Shown here piece after piece: positions 1 through 12,224 of a DNA stretch of 64,000 nucleotides (the stretch's first letter is position 1; every line of letters begins with the position of its first letter). Position numbers and translations under genes: made by a program. This stretch comes from Carettochelys insculpta. Taxonomy: Eukaryota > Chordata > Testudines > Carettochelyidae. The notes below the pieces were generated by a model, which was not told the origin of the DNA, made no database searches, and saw only the letters and a program-made list of their open reading frames with translations. The stretch spans positions 14,508,001 through 14,572,000 of the forward strand of contig NC_134161.1 of NCBI RefSeq assembly GCF_033958435.1. The letters are read 5' to 3'.

Positions 1-115
1 GCTTCACAAAGTCCTGGCTGGGATGATTGAGTTGTGGTTGGTCCTGCTTTGGGCAGGGGGCTGGACTAGATGACCTCGTAAGGTCCCTTCCAGCCCTAGA
101 ATTCTGTGATTCTAA
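1..115 (+). mobile_element. CR1 LINE 3' end
   Basis: Matches the typical CR1 3' tail: GGGGGCTGGACTAGATGACC followed by AGGTCCCTTCCAGCCCT and the terminal ATTCTGTGATTCTA octamer repeats. Cut by the window edge on the left. Sense orientation on the + strand, opposite to FLI1. Confidence 0.9.
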
Positions 116-1250
116 CTTATACGCATGCTTAGGGCATGTAACTTAGTCATATGCTTAATTACTATCCCAAACAGTGTTGCTTTCTCAAATCAAGGCTCCA
201 CGCTGCACATGAATAACTTGGAAATCGTTCTGCATTCTAAGATAACAAACTTCTAAGCTGTCCATTGAATAACCATGATGAATTCCACACAGAATCCATT
301 TGTCCCTCACATAAACCTTATACTCCACTGTACTGACAAAGCCATACATCTGTGTTGTTACTGTATTCCTGGACTCTTTTAAATCTATGATCCAGGGTTG
401 TCCTGGTGTAACATTCATTTGCAAAATGCTGTGGAGATAAACATTGAATGCTGAACATCTCGGAGTGAAACCCTTGGCTCACCGAAGTCATTAGCAGGTT
501 TGCCCTTTACTGGAATAGGGCCAGAATTCACCCTTGAGAGCTAACCCAAAAACAATGTTACCAAACTAATGCAAGCTACTGTAATTATGCACCCTTTGTC
601 TCTGACCAACTCACATTACTTTTAACACCACTGAATTGACTCTCTGTCCCTGAGAACTCATGCACTCTCTAACCTAGAGGTGTATATTCACCTTTTCTGC
701 CTATTTTTCCTTACTGTCAGGGCTTTTTTTGTGGCGGTATGTGCTGGTACTGCATACTGGCACCTTTTTTTTTTTAAGCAAAAAAGCACTGCTTACCGTT
801 AGGAAATAATTGCATGATTTCCTGTAAGCTTCTGTATTAGTCAACAGAGGCCCATCGATATAACTATGCAACAACTTCTGTAAATATTATTTTAGCATTT
901 TTACGATCTGTTCTGCTGAAGATTCTTTGAGAACGTCAGGAAGGTTTCCTAGAAATCTCAAAGGTCACACTGCAGTAAGTGTTCCTCCCAAGTAAGTTCC
1001 ACCCAAACTTAAAAGCGAAATCTGCTTTGTCCTGCCACACCTCCCTTTAGAAGCAGAAGTCGCTTTCCATTCCAAACTTCAGATCAGTGGCCTGCAGCAT
1101 GAGCCAGTGCTCAGAACAGAACAATCATCCATCTCCAGTCCTTGGATTTCTGTCTTTTCAGTGACTAGGAAAGGAAAATGCCATCTGGAGAAGCTAGGAA
1201 GCACCTCAAATTATCCCTCCAAATGCAAATTGAAAGTTTGGTTCATATAT
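116..1250. other. Intronic sequence, nothing recognised
   Basis: Single-copy-looking AT-rich DNA; only a T-run near 725-775. Short open frames show no domain or splice context. Confidence 0.6.
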
Positions 1251-1764
1251 AAAGTCACTTAGGTTTCCAAGTCCACTATTCCATTCTTTTGTGGCAGCTT
1301 CCACATTTTTATATGGACTGGAAGTAAAATGCCTCACTGGTGATATTTTCAGCCAGATTAGAAGCTGAGTTCATTGATCTGTCTGTGCTATTTCTAGGCA
1401 TACTCTTGTTTTGTTTTCCATGAAATAAGTTGAACCTCTCCAGTCCAGTACCCTTGGGACTTTGCCAGTGCCAAACCAGAGAATTTGTCAAACCCGGGAG
1501 GTCAATGTTGTCTAGCAGCATTACTAACAGTAAGCAGTAAGCACTGCTTACAGCACTCTTAGAAGACTTTTAGAGGTAAATTACAGCCAGTGGTGGAAAA
1601 AGTACCCAAAAAATTACTTGAGTAAGAGCCCACAGAACACTGAGAGCCAAACAAACTTTATGGGACTGTGGGAAACTTGGTCATACCCATAATAAGTAGA
1701 CATACTGTTAACTAAAATCATGCTGGACCACAAATATTGCTGGACCAGAGAGATTCAACCTGTG
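1251..1764 (+). repeat. Dispersed ~510 bp unit, copy 1 (contains a TIR element)
   Basis: The unit matches 16,986-17,490 in the same orientation: shared blocks include ACATTTTTATATGGACTGGA, GCCTCACTGGTGATATTTTC and CTTTATGGGACTGTGGGAAA. Its right two thirds (about 1,428-1,764) is a palindromic-ended element starting GTTGAACCTCTCCAG and ending GAGATTCAACCTG; the left third is not found next to the third copy of that element at 5,925. This copy also holds about 45 bp resembling the 'CAGTGGTGGAAAAAGTACCC' hAT end (1,588-1,635). Confidence 0.75.
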
Positions 1765-3318
1765 CTTCCAGTCTAAATTGGTTATTATAGATGAAAGCAT
1801 GTAGGAGGGGCAGTAAAGTTGTCATTGACGGCAAAGTGGTAATATGTTTGTGTGTCTGTGTCCTCTATAAAATGTTGCACTGGAGAAGAACATGAAAGAC
1901 CTGGCTCTAACAGACTACTTTAGGAGAAATTTAAAGACACAATAGCTAAAAAGCACAATGTGGCCATTGGAGGGCTCTGCACATCACAACTTATACCTTG
2001 GTTACTAAGAGCCAAAGATTCAGAAATCTGGCAAATATGCCCATTCTCATATGATTTCCAACACAATTTTTCAGACCCAAGAGATTTGTGCAGTTCACAG
2101 AAGCATTAAAATTATGGCGACTTCTCCAAAGTGAAGCTCTGACCTATAGCATCCATTCATTATTTTGCTGTGATACCATTGTCCCAGTTACATTCACAAA
2201 CACATTGATCGTATCCTGTTTTGTTCTCTGACACTATTCCCTTCACAATCACAGGAAGCCCATCAGGAAATATTTGCTGGCTGCTGCTATGTTTCCATCC
2301 ACAAAAAACAAAATATGCACGTTGAGCCCCAGATGACTTATTCCAGACTAAGGAAAAATAACAGCAAGAAAGAATCAAAGTACAGCCTTCAGGAGAGAGC
2401 ACAGTGTGTGTGCCTCCTCAGGAAACAGGTGGCAGCAAATCTGAGACCTGCTGGACTCTGCCTAGTTGGAGAAATATAAATGTGCAACCCAGTGGAAACA
2501 AAAAGCTGGACAATCAGCCATATACAGAACAGATTACAAGTCAGATTTTCAGATCCTATATCCTTATGGCAAGCAGAGCTTGCCTTACGTTGGCTATTAG
2601 TCACTGGTCCTATTTAGGTCATGGTCAGTTAAAAAGACAGCTCCAATCCCACAACTGGGTTGGCATAGCTCACATCCGAGGGTTTGGGTTGTTTGCCTTT
2701 GAAGTTATGGCATGGCTTGTGTGTGACATTTGGAGGCAGATCAACATTCAGATTTTGAGAACCTGTAACGTTCGGCGTGTCTCTGGATCTGTCATTCAAT
2801 CCAGACCTACCTCTAGCTAGGACCTCTCTTTGGATGAGATAGAAAGTGAAGATGCACCAAAGGCTTCACCTGCCAGTGTTCCATTATCAATTTCATTGCT
2901 GTTGGCTCATCCATTGAGTCTGTGCATGGAAAATGGTGTTTTTAAGTCAGAAGGGATCATTTCCCCACCACTAGCAGCTGTTAGAATTAGACACAGCAAT
3001 ACAAGTTGCATCATGGCAAGCCTTTTCTCAACCAATTTAGGGGAGATCAACACCAGGGTTTATGCCAGGTAAAAGAATCTGGTTTAACTAAAGTAGACGC
3101 AAGTATGTGTAGAAAAGACTTCAGAGACTGGATCAGCAAGAAAAGTCTCACAAAAGCAACACACAGAATGCATGTGTTAGCACATGTATGGAGAGCTCGC
3201 TGATCCATGGCCCAGATAACATCACCTGACCCCCATAGCCTGTCACATTGATCTCCTAGATGGAGACTACTTCCTGGATTGTGTCATATTTTGCTTCTTC
3301 ATTCTCTGTTTCACACTT
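1765..3318. other. Intronic sequence, nothing recognised
   Basis: No repeat I can name and no coding exon. The 138-codon + frame at 2,404-2,820 has no recognisable domain. Confidence 0.55.
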
Positions 3319-3718
3319 CACAGAATCACAGGGCTGGAAGGGACCTCAGGAGGTCACCTAGTCCAGCCCCCTGCTTCAAGCAGGATCAACCCCTACTAAG
3401 TCATCCCAGCCAGGACCTTGTCCAGCAGGGACTTAAAAACCTCAAGGGATGGAGAATCCACCACCTCTCTAGGCAACGCATTCCAATGCTTCACCACCAG
3501 CCTGGTAAAGTAGTTTTTCCTAATATCTAACCTACACCTCTCCCTCTTGAACTTCTGACCATTACTCCTTGTTCTGCCATCTGACTCCACTGAGAACAGT
3601 TTTTCACCCTTCTCTTTAGAGCTCCCCTTCAGGAAGTTGAAGGCTGCTATTAAATCACCTCTAAGTCTTCTCTTCTGTAAACTAAACAAGCCCAAATCCC
3701 TCAGTCTCTCCTTCATTC
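3319..3718 (-). mobile_element. CR1 LINE 3' fragment with ORF2 C-terminus
   Basis: Read on the minus strand, an open stretch of about 106 codons (3,716-3,396) encodes the end of the CR1 reverse-transcriptase protein: motifs GLFSLQKRRLRGDLI, then DIRKNYFTRLVVKHWNALP and FKSLLDKVLAGM. It is followed by the 3'UTR and the terminal octamer repeat (complement at about 3,319-3,330). The 5' part, including the catalytic domain, is missing, as usual for 5'-truncated CR1 copies. Unusually, the short frame is uninterrupted, suggesting a fairly young insertion. Confidence 0.92.
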
Positions 3719-4009
3719 TGCATTGTCTGCTTTCATTACAGTTTTGCTACCTTCTTGATTTGTTGCCCTTTATCTGCTCTACTTCACTGTCCTTCATTCT
3801 TTGGCTCTAATTCACACTTGACAAAATATCTCAGCTGGAAGAGGGATTGAGCAGTCAATGGGTTCACTTAGCAAGCCCCAGGCTTCCACTTATTTCTCTC
3901 ATTTCTATTCCATGCTTCCTTTCTTGTTCATTATCATTTTTCTTGTCTGTGTATTTATGGATGTTTACATATGGAACGTAACTCCAGAAGTCTTTGCTCT
4001 TCCTCAGAT

Positions 4010-4130
4010 GCCCTGTGTGTCTTTGAGTGTGTCACTTGGCCAGTCTGTGCTTCAGTTCCCTGTCTGTAAAATGGGTCAATTGTACTGTCTTGCCTCCCGA
4101 GGTCAGGTAAGTACCTATGATATCTCAGAT
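4010..4130 (+). repeat. MIR/tRNA-SINE-like core
   Basis: GTGTGTCACTTGGCCAGTCT, CTTCAGTTCCCTGTCTGTAA and AATGGGTCAATTGTAC match the conserved SINE core with 'gtaaaatggg' tail. Confidence 0.6.
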
Positions 4131-4314
4131 AGACAGGTAGATGTCCAAAAGTGGATGTGTCAATGGGCACTCAGATGCACCTTTACTACTTTTCATACTC
4201 CCACTTCCCTCCCCCAGATTCATCTGCACATTTGAATGTGGACTTCTTGCACAGATTCCAGGGAAGGGTGGCCATGTGTTGATGGCATGGGGCCAGGCTC
4301 TGCACTCCCTTCCC

Positions 4315-4450
4315 AGCACCAGCACCGACTTTCTGTATGACCTTGGGTAAGTTACTTAGTCTCTTCCTGGCACATTTGCCAATCTGTAAAATAGTGGTAA
4401 TGATCTTTCCTTCCTCTCCCGCTTTCTTGGTCTTGTCTGTTTAAACTGTC
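4315..4450 (+). repeat. MIR/tRNA-SINE-like core
   Basis: GTATGACCTTGGGTAAGTTA then CCAATCTGTAAAATAGTGGT. Followed by a LINE-tail-like TCAGTTCCTCAGCACCCAGG. Confidence 0.6.
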
Positions 4451-5189
4451 AGTTCCTCAGCACCCAGGCTGTCTCTGACTCAGCACCTGTGGGGTTCTCT
4501 TGCTGTGTCTAATGCTGATGGTCTTTACCAACCAGCAAATGATTGGTTCCAACTTGAAGCACTCTCCATTGAGTCAACCACAGGCCCAACACAATCACTT
4601 CCCCCAGCAGAGCCGTGGACAATGAAAGATTGTTTAGGTGAGACTGTGACACCACCACTAAACCTTTGAGTGAAAATCACCTCTTTTTCACACTTTGGGA
4701 TCCTCTGCATTCCTTCCATCTCTCTAGCCCTCAGCTTCTCATCCTAGCCGCTCGTTCCTCTGGGGCTGATGTCAGGGGAGTTTATGAGAGCCTTTCATTG
4801 ATGCTCTCTGTAGCATGGCCAGCCTCTGGTGGCTCCTTGTCTCCTCCTCAACTGGTCTGCCCTGCTTGGCAGTGCAATTGAATGTGGCTGCCCAACTGGG
4901 ATGGCATTCATCTGTGTTTTCCTTATACACCACCCCTTAGCCCCTGTGGCTCCACTGATGAGCTGGTGTCCGCATACGCCTATTGGCAAAGCAGCAATTT
5001 TAAGAACAAGCCTGCTCAGGGCATTCGAAGCAAAACAGCTTGGCAGGATTATACTGGGATATTTTCTTTGTCAGTCTCACTAGAGTGAGTTGAACAGGAA
5101 AACCTGGCTTAAACCGCCAAACATTCCCAAGGATTTTATTTAGAGATCTAATTTCTCTACAAAGAGCCATTACTGTTCTACTCTGCAAG

Positions 5190-5290
5190 TACTAGACAGG
5201 TATCAGTTTGGCTAAGTGGGCTGTATGGTTTCCACAGGTGCTAAAAGTTAGGGGTTCAAACCTCACACTAGAACTTGGGTATGACCCAAA
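5190..5290 (+). repeat. tRNA-like SINE head (weak)
   Basis: GTTTGGCTAAGTGGGC resembles a Pol III A box and GGGGTTCAAACCTC a B box, 37-45 bp apart. The flanks do not fold into a tRNA cloverleaf, so a tRNA-derived SINE remnant is more likely than a tRNA gene. Confidence 0.35.
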
Positions 5291-5344
5291 GCCAACACTG
5301 CAATGCAAAAGGGGACTGATAGATGTGATAAACTAACTTACTTC

Positions 5345-5606
5345 CGAGGGTCTGGCTGCACAGCAGTGTTACTTTTGAAATAGACTATTCCAGAAGAGCT
5401 TATTTCAAAATAACACTGCTACACACAAAATGCATTTTGAAATAGCCCTCAGCTATTTTGAAATAGAGCATCTAAAAAGAAATAGAACACACTAATGCTT
5501 ATTTCAAAATAGGGGCTGCGTAGACAGGGAATAAAGCCTATTTCAAAACAGGCACTATTCTGCAGAGAATTAAGGTTTACCTGTTTTGAAATAAGCCAGC
5601 CCAGAA
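5345..5606. mobile_element. MITE, 'TTATTTCAAAATA' type
   Basis: About 260 bp with repeated TTTTGAAATAG / CTATTTCAAAAC blocks in both orientations and GGCTGC...GCGTAGACAGGG ends. An AT-rich relative of the element at 24,514 and the one at 52,362. Confidence 0.65.
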
Positions 5607-5924
5607 TAACATTAACATTTCTCTCAACTGTACCACATTGCTGATTCCCATTCAATTTGTGATTTGTTATAATGCCCAGAGCCTTTTCAGCAGTATAACC
5701 ACCTCATCAGTTATTCTCCATTTTGTAGCTATGCATTTGATTTTTCCTGCTATGTGATGTCCTTTGCACTTCTATCTATTGAATTTCATCTTCTTGATTT
5801 TCTCCAAAGTTTGAAATCCAATTCAGTTCTCAAAACAGCTTATAAACCCCTCCTATCTTGGCCTTATTTGGAAAGTTTTGAAGCTTACTCCATTCTCTGT
5901 TAGTCTAAAGGAAAATATGGTCTT

Positions 5925-6249
5925 AGGTTGAATCTCTCTAGCCCGGCACTCTCTTGTCCAGCAACATTCATAATCTGGCATGATTTTACTTAGTCAGATG
6001 TCCACTAATCTTGGGCGTGGCCAAGTTTCCCAAGTACCCATATAGTTTGTTTCCAGCCACCAGTCCTGGCTCTCTTTGTTCTGTGCTATTATTTAGCTGT
6101 AATTTACCCTAAATGTCTTCTAAGAGCCCAGTAAGCAGTGGAAGTGTTGGGAATGTGCTAGACAATATTCACCTCCGAGGGTTCAGCAACTTCTATGGTT
6201 TGGCACCAGTCAGGTCCCATGGGTGCCAGGCTAGAGAGGTCCAACCTGT
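5925..6249. mobile_element. MITE with AGGTTGAATCTCTC / GAGAGGTCCAACCT ends
   Basis: About 325 bp with imperfect terminal inverted repeats (AGGTTGAATCTCTCTAGCC at left; complement of GGCTAGAGAGGTCCAACCT at right). It is homologous to the right part of the units at 1,251 and 16,986, but without their left third. Non-coding. Confidence 0.75.
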
Positions 6250-6529
6250 AGTACCAGTCAAAAGCTTGTCCTCTGTGTAGACCACTAGATTTATGTTCTC
6301 TCAGTCTTACAACAAGCAATCACCAATAACTACTGTCTGAGTATGATCTTTCAACCAGTTTCCCCCTGCCTTCTAGTAATTACAGCTAGACCACATTTCC
6401 CTAGCTTGGTTATGAGACGGTTCTGTGGGACTGTGTTAAAAGCCTCGCTAAAATCAACATACAGCATGTCTGTTTCTTCCCCACTACCCACAACCGCCCT
6501 CCCACCAATTGTTACAGCCAGGTGTGTGT

Positions 6530-6690
6530 GTGCAGGGGTGGATTTGGGAATCAGTAGACCTGCTTTCTATTTCCAGCCATGTCACCCCAGCCAAGTCATT
6601 TACTGTCTCCATGAGTCCATTTCCCTGTATGTGCTGTGCAGGCTTCTCAAGGGTGCTGTGCTCCTTAACGACAGTGAGGCACTCTGAGAG
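6530..6690 (+). repeat. SINE-like fragment
   Basis: GGGAATCAGTAGACCTGCTT and CATGTCACCCCAGCCAAGTC resemble the central part of a MIR-like SINE; diverged. Confidence 0.4.
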
Positions 6691-7582
6691 CTTTGGCAGA
6701 AGGAGGTCACAGAAATACAAAGCATTACACTGAGGCAGGGCTGCTTGATGAAACCAAATTCTGTTCTGGCTGGGTACTGGACAACAAACACACACAAATA
6801 AACCTTCTTATCAGCTCCTGTTGACAGTGATAACTGTGAACCCGTTGGCTTTATCAGCTCTGTATCGAGAAAACCCCTGATTTGAGTCTCAGATTGATGG
6901 CATCTCTTTGCTGCATTGCACTTCTCAACCAAAACAAAATCTGTTGTGACTAAGTTTTCCGTGCAAGCAACAGCCAATGACTTTTTCTACTCCAGCCCCA
7001 CTCCTTTATCAACAGTCATGCAGGCCTGAGTACCAGAGATCTTAAATGAGCTCATAACAAGCACTTCCAAACCCCTCACTATGAGCACAGCATGGAAGAG
7101 CTGAGCACAACCAAGGACTAGAAGCCAGGAGCATCTGCACTCAGACCCCCATGCTGACACTGGGGTGCATTTATGGCCTTAAGTAATGTCTTGACAGCAA
7201 AGCAATGGAGTGAATGTAGGCTACATGGGTGTACCCAGGCCAGCCTGAATCTAATGAATGACAGTAGTGAGAACCCACTCGTAGAGGCTTATGCTTGGGC
7301 TAGCAAACTGAGCACAACCCTACCAGGGAGTCCAGGTACATATTGAGGTGCTATCTTGTGCAGCTGTGGCTGTCATTATCCATGCAAAGCTAGCTTGCTA
7401 TGATTGCACCTTCACTTTGCGCTCAAGTCCCATGGTAAGGCACTTAACCCCCATGGCTCAGGAATGGGATTGGGAGAAGAAGCAAAAGGAGGAATGAAAT
7501 GTTTGGGTCGAAATAAATCCCTGGAGGTCCATGCAGGGGTATCTAGGTAATGAACTATGATCTAGAGGAGATCATGCTCGAT

Positions 7583-8100
7583 CAGTGGCTCTCAATCTCC
7601 CTTTTCATGGACCACTTGACAATTGCCGAGGGTCTCGGCAGACCACTTAATGATCTTTCCAAGCGTCTCTTCCCCTCCACAGCAGCTACTGAGCTGGGGC
7701 TGGGAAGGAGGGGGCTCTCCCCTGATCACAGAAGAGGCCTGTCTCTCCCCGGCAGCCCCTGCCCTGGAGCTGGGAAAAGCTCCTCTTCTTCTGGCCACCA
7801 CAGCCCTGTGCATCCCAAATTCCACCCAATCCCTCTTCTCACCCCACGGCCCATTCACTTACCCCCTATTCCCCTCCATTGCTCCTTTCTACCTACCACC
7901 TATTTCCTCCTTCTCCAGGGTCCAGACAGCTAATTAGTGGACCCATGCTGGCACCGCTCCACTAACTAGGTGGGCAGACCTTCATTTTCTTGTGTGTCAC
8001 CACCCAGGCATGCATGTTTGTGGGAACTATCCACAGACCACCTGAATGGAGCTCACAAAGCACTGGTGCTCTGCAGACCGCAGTTTGAGAACCTCTTCTG
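7583..8100. mobile_element. hAT-like nonautonomous element
   Basis: Left end CAGTGGCTCTCAATCTCCC, right end GCAGTTTGAGAACCTCTTCTG: hAT-type inverted ends. Interior contains CATGGACCACTTGACAATTG and CACAGACCACCTGAATGGAG, typical of a common hAT family. The flanking 8-mers do not match cleanly. Frames inside it are not coding for a transposase. Confidence 0.65.
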
Positions 8101-8374
8101 ATGATCTGATGGATCCTTGTGCCCTTGAACTCTGTGAAACTATGAAATGACCGTGATGATGGTGGGCTCATGCAGTGAAGTCAATAGTAGTAAAGCCCTG
8201 ATTGATACAGGTGGGCAAGTGCTGAAGACCTCATGTGTCGTTAACTCTGGGGGGCGTGGTGAGGATCAAGTAGCTGTTGCTTGATAAGTGCAAAGGTGCA
8301 AGCAGCCTCGTTTTCATGAAATTTTCTCTCAGATTCAGAAGAACAAAGAAAAATATGTCTACAAAACTTTACTG

Positions 8375-8565
8375 TTTTCCAGTGATTTTCATCTGAGGAT
8401 CTGACAGCACTTTACAAATGTGGCTGAGCATTGTTATCCCTGTTTCACGGGGTGGGGAGTGGATACTGTGGCACATTGGCAAAGTATCTTGCCAGTGGTG
8501 AAAAAGGGAACCCAGGAGTCCTGCTCAAGCCAATGTCTTGGCTGCTAATAGGGAGGAGGGCTAAT
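8375..8565 (+). repeat. MIR-like SINE fragment
   Basis: GCACTTTACAAATGTGGC, TATCCCTGTTTCACGG and CCCAGGAGTCCTGCTC match the 3' part of an ancient amniote SINE family. Confidence 0.5.
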
Positions 8566-9617
8566 GCTACTGGCAGTGGCTGGTGAAGTTTTCTGAGGGT
8601 GGTTGCAGCTCAATTTTCCACTCCTCAAATATTTGCGGAGAAGATTCATGGACTCAGCCCATGCTAATGCAGATAAGAAGCAGGCCTCTTGGTGCAGCTT
8701 CATGTTCTCAGTAGAACAGATATGCCTCCATCTTATCTATGGCCTGACTAGTCCCTCAGCTCATGCTGAAAAGCCCTTTATCAGATGCAGTTTGAAGAGG
8801 TTTTTTTCTCAGATGCAATGTCAGCTCCGTGACACTGGTGGGCAAGGGGGGCTGTTCGCTAATCCCTTTATTTTATTCCACAGTTGGGTGGCAGTCTAGT
8901 ACAGGTTCCTTTCTACAGAGCAGGCAGGATGGGAGTGCTCCCCCACACCTCTTCTGGAACCGTGCTCTGCCCCCTCAGCAAGAGGGAAACCTGTCAAAAA
9001 CAGCTTAACGATCTTCTAATATTTCCATGCAATTAAAGGCCACATCTGTCTCACAGACCCCAGTCCTCCTTCGCTAATGCATAGACATGAACTAAACAGT
9101 CTGTCTTGTCGATTGGTAGGCTAACAAAGGGGCCTATTCACAGCACTGGCCCTGTGGCTGTGGTGTGCGTGTGTGAAGTGAAAGAGAGGTTGCAGTTGGA
9201 GAATAACCTGAGCTGGGAGTTAGCAAGAGATTTCTGCTCCAATAAATCAATCAGCTTTACCGGCCAATAAAACAGGACCCCTCCTAATTCTGGCTGTGCT
9301 GAGCTACCCCTGCAAGCAAGGCAGCTATATTCACTGTGCCTCTGGTAAGTGGGAACCCCTGGTAACTAACTATTAAGTTACATATGCTGCTGGATGGAAT
9401 GTGTATTGATTTGGTGGAACTTTTAAAGCCACAGAATAGAATCAGGTGCCTAAGTTCCATTGAACTTGGGTGTCTAAATCCCTTAGGCACCAGTGAAAAA
9501 TCCCATCCTCCATCCTACACAAGCATTATCTACATACTTTGCTATTGGCTTTAAAAACAGCAGGGTCAGGCTGTAAGAGAGGCAGACAGCTCTGCTCCTG
9601 CTGCCTGTTCAACTCCC

Positions 9618-9740
9618 ATTAATAGATTGCAAGATCAGAAGAGACCATTGTGATTGTCTGGCCAGACCTCCTGCACAGCACACTCCAGAGAACATTGCCC
9701 AATAATTTTTGCATTAAGCCTGTAGCTTCTCTTTCAGCTG
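9618..9740 (-). mobile_element. CR1-like 3' fragment (degenerate)
   Basis: Contains the antisense CR1 3'UTR pattern 'gatcagaagagaccattgtg' and 'cagacctcctgcacagcaca', then decays. Old copy with no coding part. Confidence 0.55.
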
Positions 9741-10431
9741 AATATTGAAGAAAGTGGGAGTTGCACCGGTGCAAGGACTACAAGAAGCGGGTGCCAGTGG
9801 GATGAAGAGGATCATTCACCTCTGGAAAACCCATTTTCATCATTTTCCAGGTCGCAAACCAGCAAGAGCGTCTTGTCAAGAGTTTTGGAGGAGGGGTAAC
9901 AAAAGAGAGTTTTTCTGAACTCAGACAATGAGAATTGTGCCACCAAGAAGCGTTTGTCGTGCTGGACTCCTCTTTGGATTATAAAAATGGCTGAATGCTC
10001 TCACCCTCTTCCCCTGGATGGAATTTCGCTGCCTGATGATGCACGTTGCTGGTGCAAAGGGTAACATTTTAGCCATATTCCAATTCTTTGCCAAAATGTT
10101 AGGGTTTGCATGTAAACACTAAATGGTGGCAAGCTACGGTTTTGTACCAGTTGCCTAGGCCTATTAAAGTCAAGGGGTGTCTTTCTTTTGGCTGCTATAT
10201 GCTCTGCAGTAGGCCTTTGTGAATATCCACCTGTCTTATGTGCTGATAGGGCAGCTGCTACCATAGTGTCCCAGTGCCCCACCAGCTTTATTCTTTCCAC
10301 ACCCCTGGGTGATACGACCATGCTGTGACCCCAAGCAGGGAACACAGGGTGAGGAGTCGAGGCTTACAGCAGAGCCAGTCTCTAGGCAAACCTACCGAGT
10401 GTATCTGGTCTGTAGTAGGCTGCCTCAGCAA

Positions 10432-10616
10432 CAGAGTTCCCTGTACACTTGCGAAGCCACTCAGGAGAGATTCAGGTGCTGCCCAGCTGATTGGCTGAGC
10501 ACCCATGTCCACCCACAGCCGGCAGCCTGTGTTTTGGTGGGTGGTGTACATCTGCACATGCCTTGGTGCACATAAAATTTATTCCACTCCAGATGTTAAA
10601 AATAGAGGGAACATTG
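10432..10616. mobile_element. hAT MITE, CAGTGTTCCCT family, copy 1
   Basis: About 185 bp, starts CAGAGTTCCCTG, ends AGAGGGAACATTG; interior GGTGGTGTACATCTGCACAT and ATAAAATTTATTCCACTCC. Same family as the copies at 13,184, 32,381, 61,007 and 62,671. Confidence 0.75.
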
Positions 10617-11084
10617 TTCAGTAGCGAGGCTGCCTGCTCAGTGGGCAAAGTCACTAGATTGGTGCCTACACCAGCAGCAATTCAGTGGCTGCTCAAAGCA
10701 ACTGTCCAAGTCCCACAAGAGGACAAAGTGAAAAACCTGAGAGAAAAAAGCTGGTTGCGAGCTGCTCCACTGGGTACCCGTTACAGACTGGGCTAAATCA
10801 GGGAAGAATGGTTCCACTGATGAAAGTGTAGCCAGCTGGCCAACGATGCAGCTTAGTGATAATGCGACAGCCAGCCTGAATAACATCAGCCCCTGCGCTC
10901 CATCCTTGTCCTCCAAGTCCCCATGAAATGGACCTTTATATGGCCAGCCCCATGGTGTATTAGAACCAGCTCAAAACAGGCTCTGGGTATCTCTGTGGGT
11001 TTGTCTGCACTTGTAAATTCCACGTGGGTGTGCAGGGTATCAAGAATGCTGTTGATGCCAAGCAAGGAATGTGAATACTATAGT

Positions 11085-11171
11085 CATAATTACTGACAGT
11101 GTTGGGGCTGGCTAGAGCACTGGACTGTGCCTCAGGAAATGTAGTCTGCTGCTGTCTGGCCTTGGGTCAAT
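11085..11171 (+). repeat. tRNA-SINE head
   Basis: GGGGCTGGCTAGAGCACTGG followed by GTCTGGCCTTGGGTCAATCT; it abuts the CR1 fragment. Confidence 0.5.
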
Positions 11172-12215
11172 CTCTTCATAAACATATAGGAGTAGCCCCA
11201 CTTGGCCAGACCAAAGGTCCATTTATCCCAATATCCTGTCTTCGGACAGTGACCAGTGCCAGGTGCTTCAGGGGCACTGCACAGACCTGGGCAGTTTTTA
11301 AGTAATACATCCCTGGTCATTCAGTCCCAGCTCCTGCCAGTCAGAGGCTAGGGATGCTCAGATCATGGGGATACATATGTGCCCAACCTGGTTAATAGCC
11401 ATTGATGGACCTATCCTCCAGGAACTTATCTAGTTCCGTTTTGAATCCCATTATAGTTCTGGCCTTAACAAGCTCCTCTGGCAAGGAGTTCCACAGGTTG
11501 CCAGAGCATTGTGTGAAGGAATACTTCTTTTAAAACCTCCTGTCTATTAATTTCATTGTGTGAGCCTTAGTTCTTGTGTCAGAGGGGTAGCTGGATTAGT
11601 CTGCATCCACAGAACCAACGAGAAGTCCTGTGGCACCTTATAGACTAACAGATATATTAGAACATAAGCTTTCATGGGCAAAGACCAAAAAATCTGCTAG
11701 TCTATAAGGTGCCACAGGACTTCTCATTGTTTTAGTTCTTGTGTTATGTGAAGATATGTTATGTAAATCACACTTCCTCATTCACTTTCTTGACACCAGT
11801 CACTATTTTATACATCTGTGACAAACCCCCAACCCTCAGTCATTTCTTTTCCAAGCTGAGAAGACCCAGTCTCTTTTTGGAATCTCCTCGTACAGATGTT
11901 CCACACCCTTAATTATTTCTGTTGTCATCTTCTGCATCATCTCCATTTCTAATGTATCTTCTTGGAGATGGGGTGACCAGAAAGCCATGCATTATTCAGG
12001 ATGTGGACTTATGCATGGATTTATACAGCGGTGTTATAAACGCTTCTGTCTCATTATCTATGCCTTTCCTACTAGTTCTCAACATCCTGTTAGGTTTTTT
12101 AACTGATGCTGCACATCAAGCAGCTGTTTTCAGAGAACTATCCACAATGACTCTAAAAACTCTCGCGAGTGGTAACAACTAATTTACATCCCATCCTTTT
12201 ATGTGTATAATTGGA
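11172..12215 (-). mobile_element. CR1-type LINE fragment, interrupted by a Penelope-like insert
   Basis: Both halves match, in reverse, a CR1-type ORF2 C-terminal region and 3'UTR common in turtles (minus-strand product resembles ...LFSLEKRRL... and ...FTQ..VNLWNSLPE...). The frame is broken by substitutions and indels. The element is split at 11,580-11,731 by a Penelope-like terminal repeat with a 13 bp target duplication. The left end starts near 11,172 with the usual 'cataagaac...' type 3' terminus. Confidence 0.85.
11580..11731. mobile_element. Penelope-like terminal repeat, inverted arms, 13 bp TSD
   Basis: About 150 bp with inverted arms (11,618-11,653 and 11,691-11,726) carrying the turtle-type GTGGCACCTTATAGACTAACAG core. 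It is flanked by a perfect 13 bp direct repeat TTAGTTCTTGTGT (11,567-11,579 and 11,732-11,744) that is part of the host CR1 sequence, so this is a clean insertion. No reverse transcriptase or GIY-YIG region is present. Confidence 0.8.
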
Positions 12216-12224
12216 GTTATTTTT

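Noticed and set aside
5190..5290. tRNA gene
   Set aside because: A- and B-box-like motifs exist, but there are no matching acceptor or anticodon stems; a SINE remnant is more likely.
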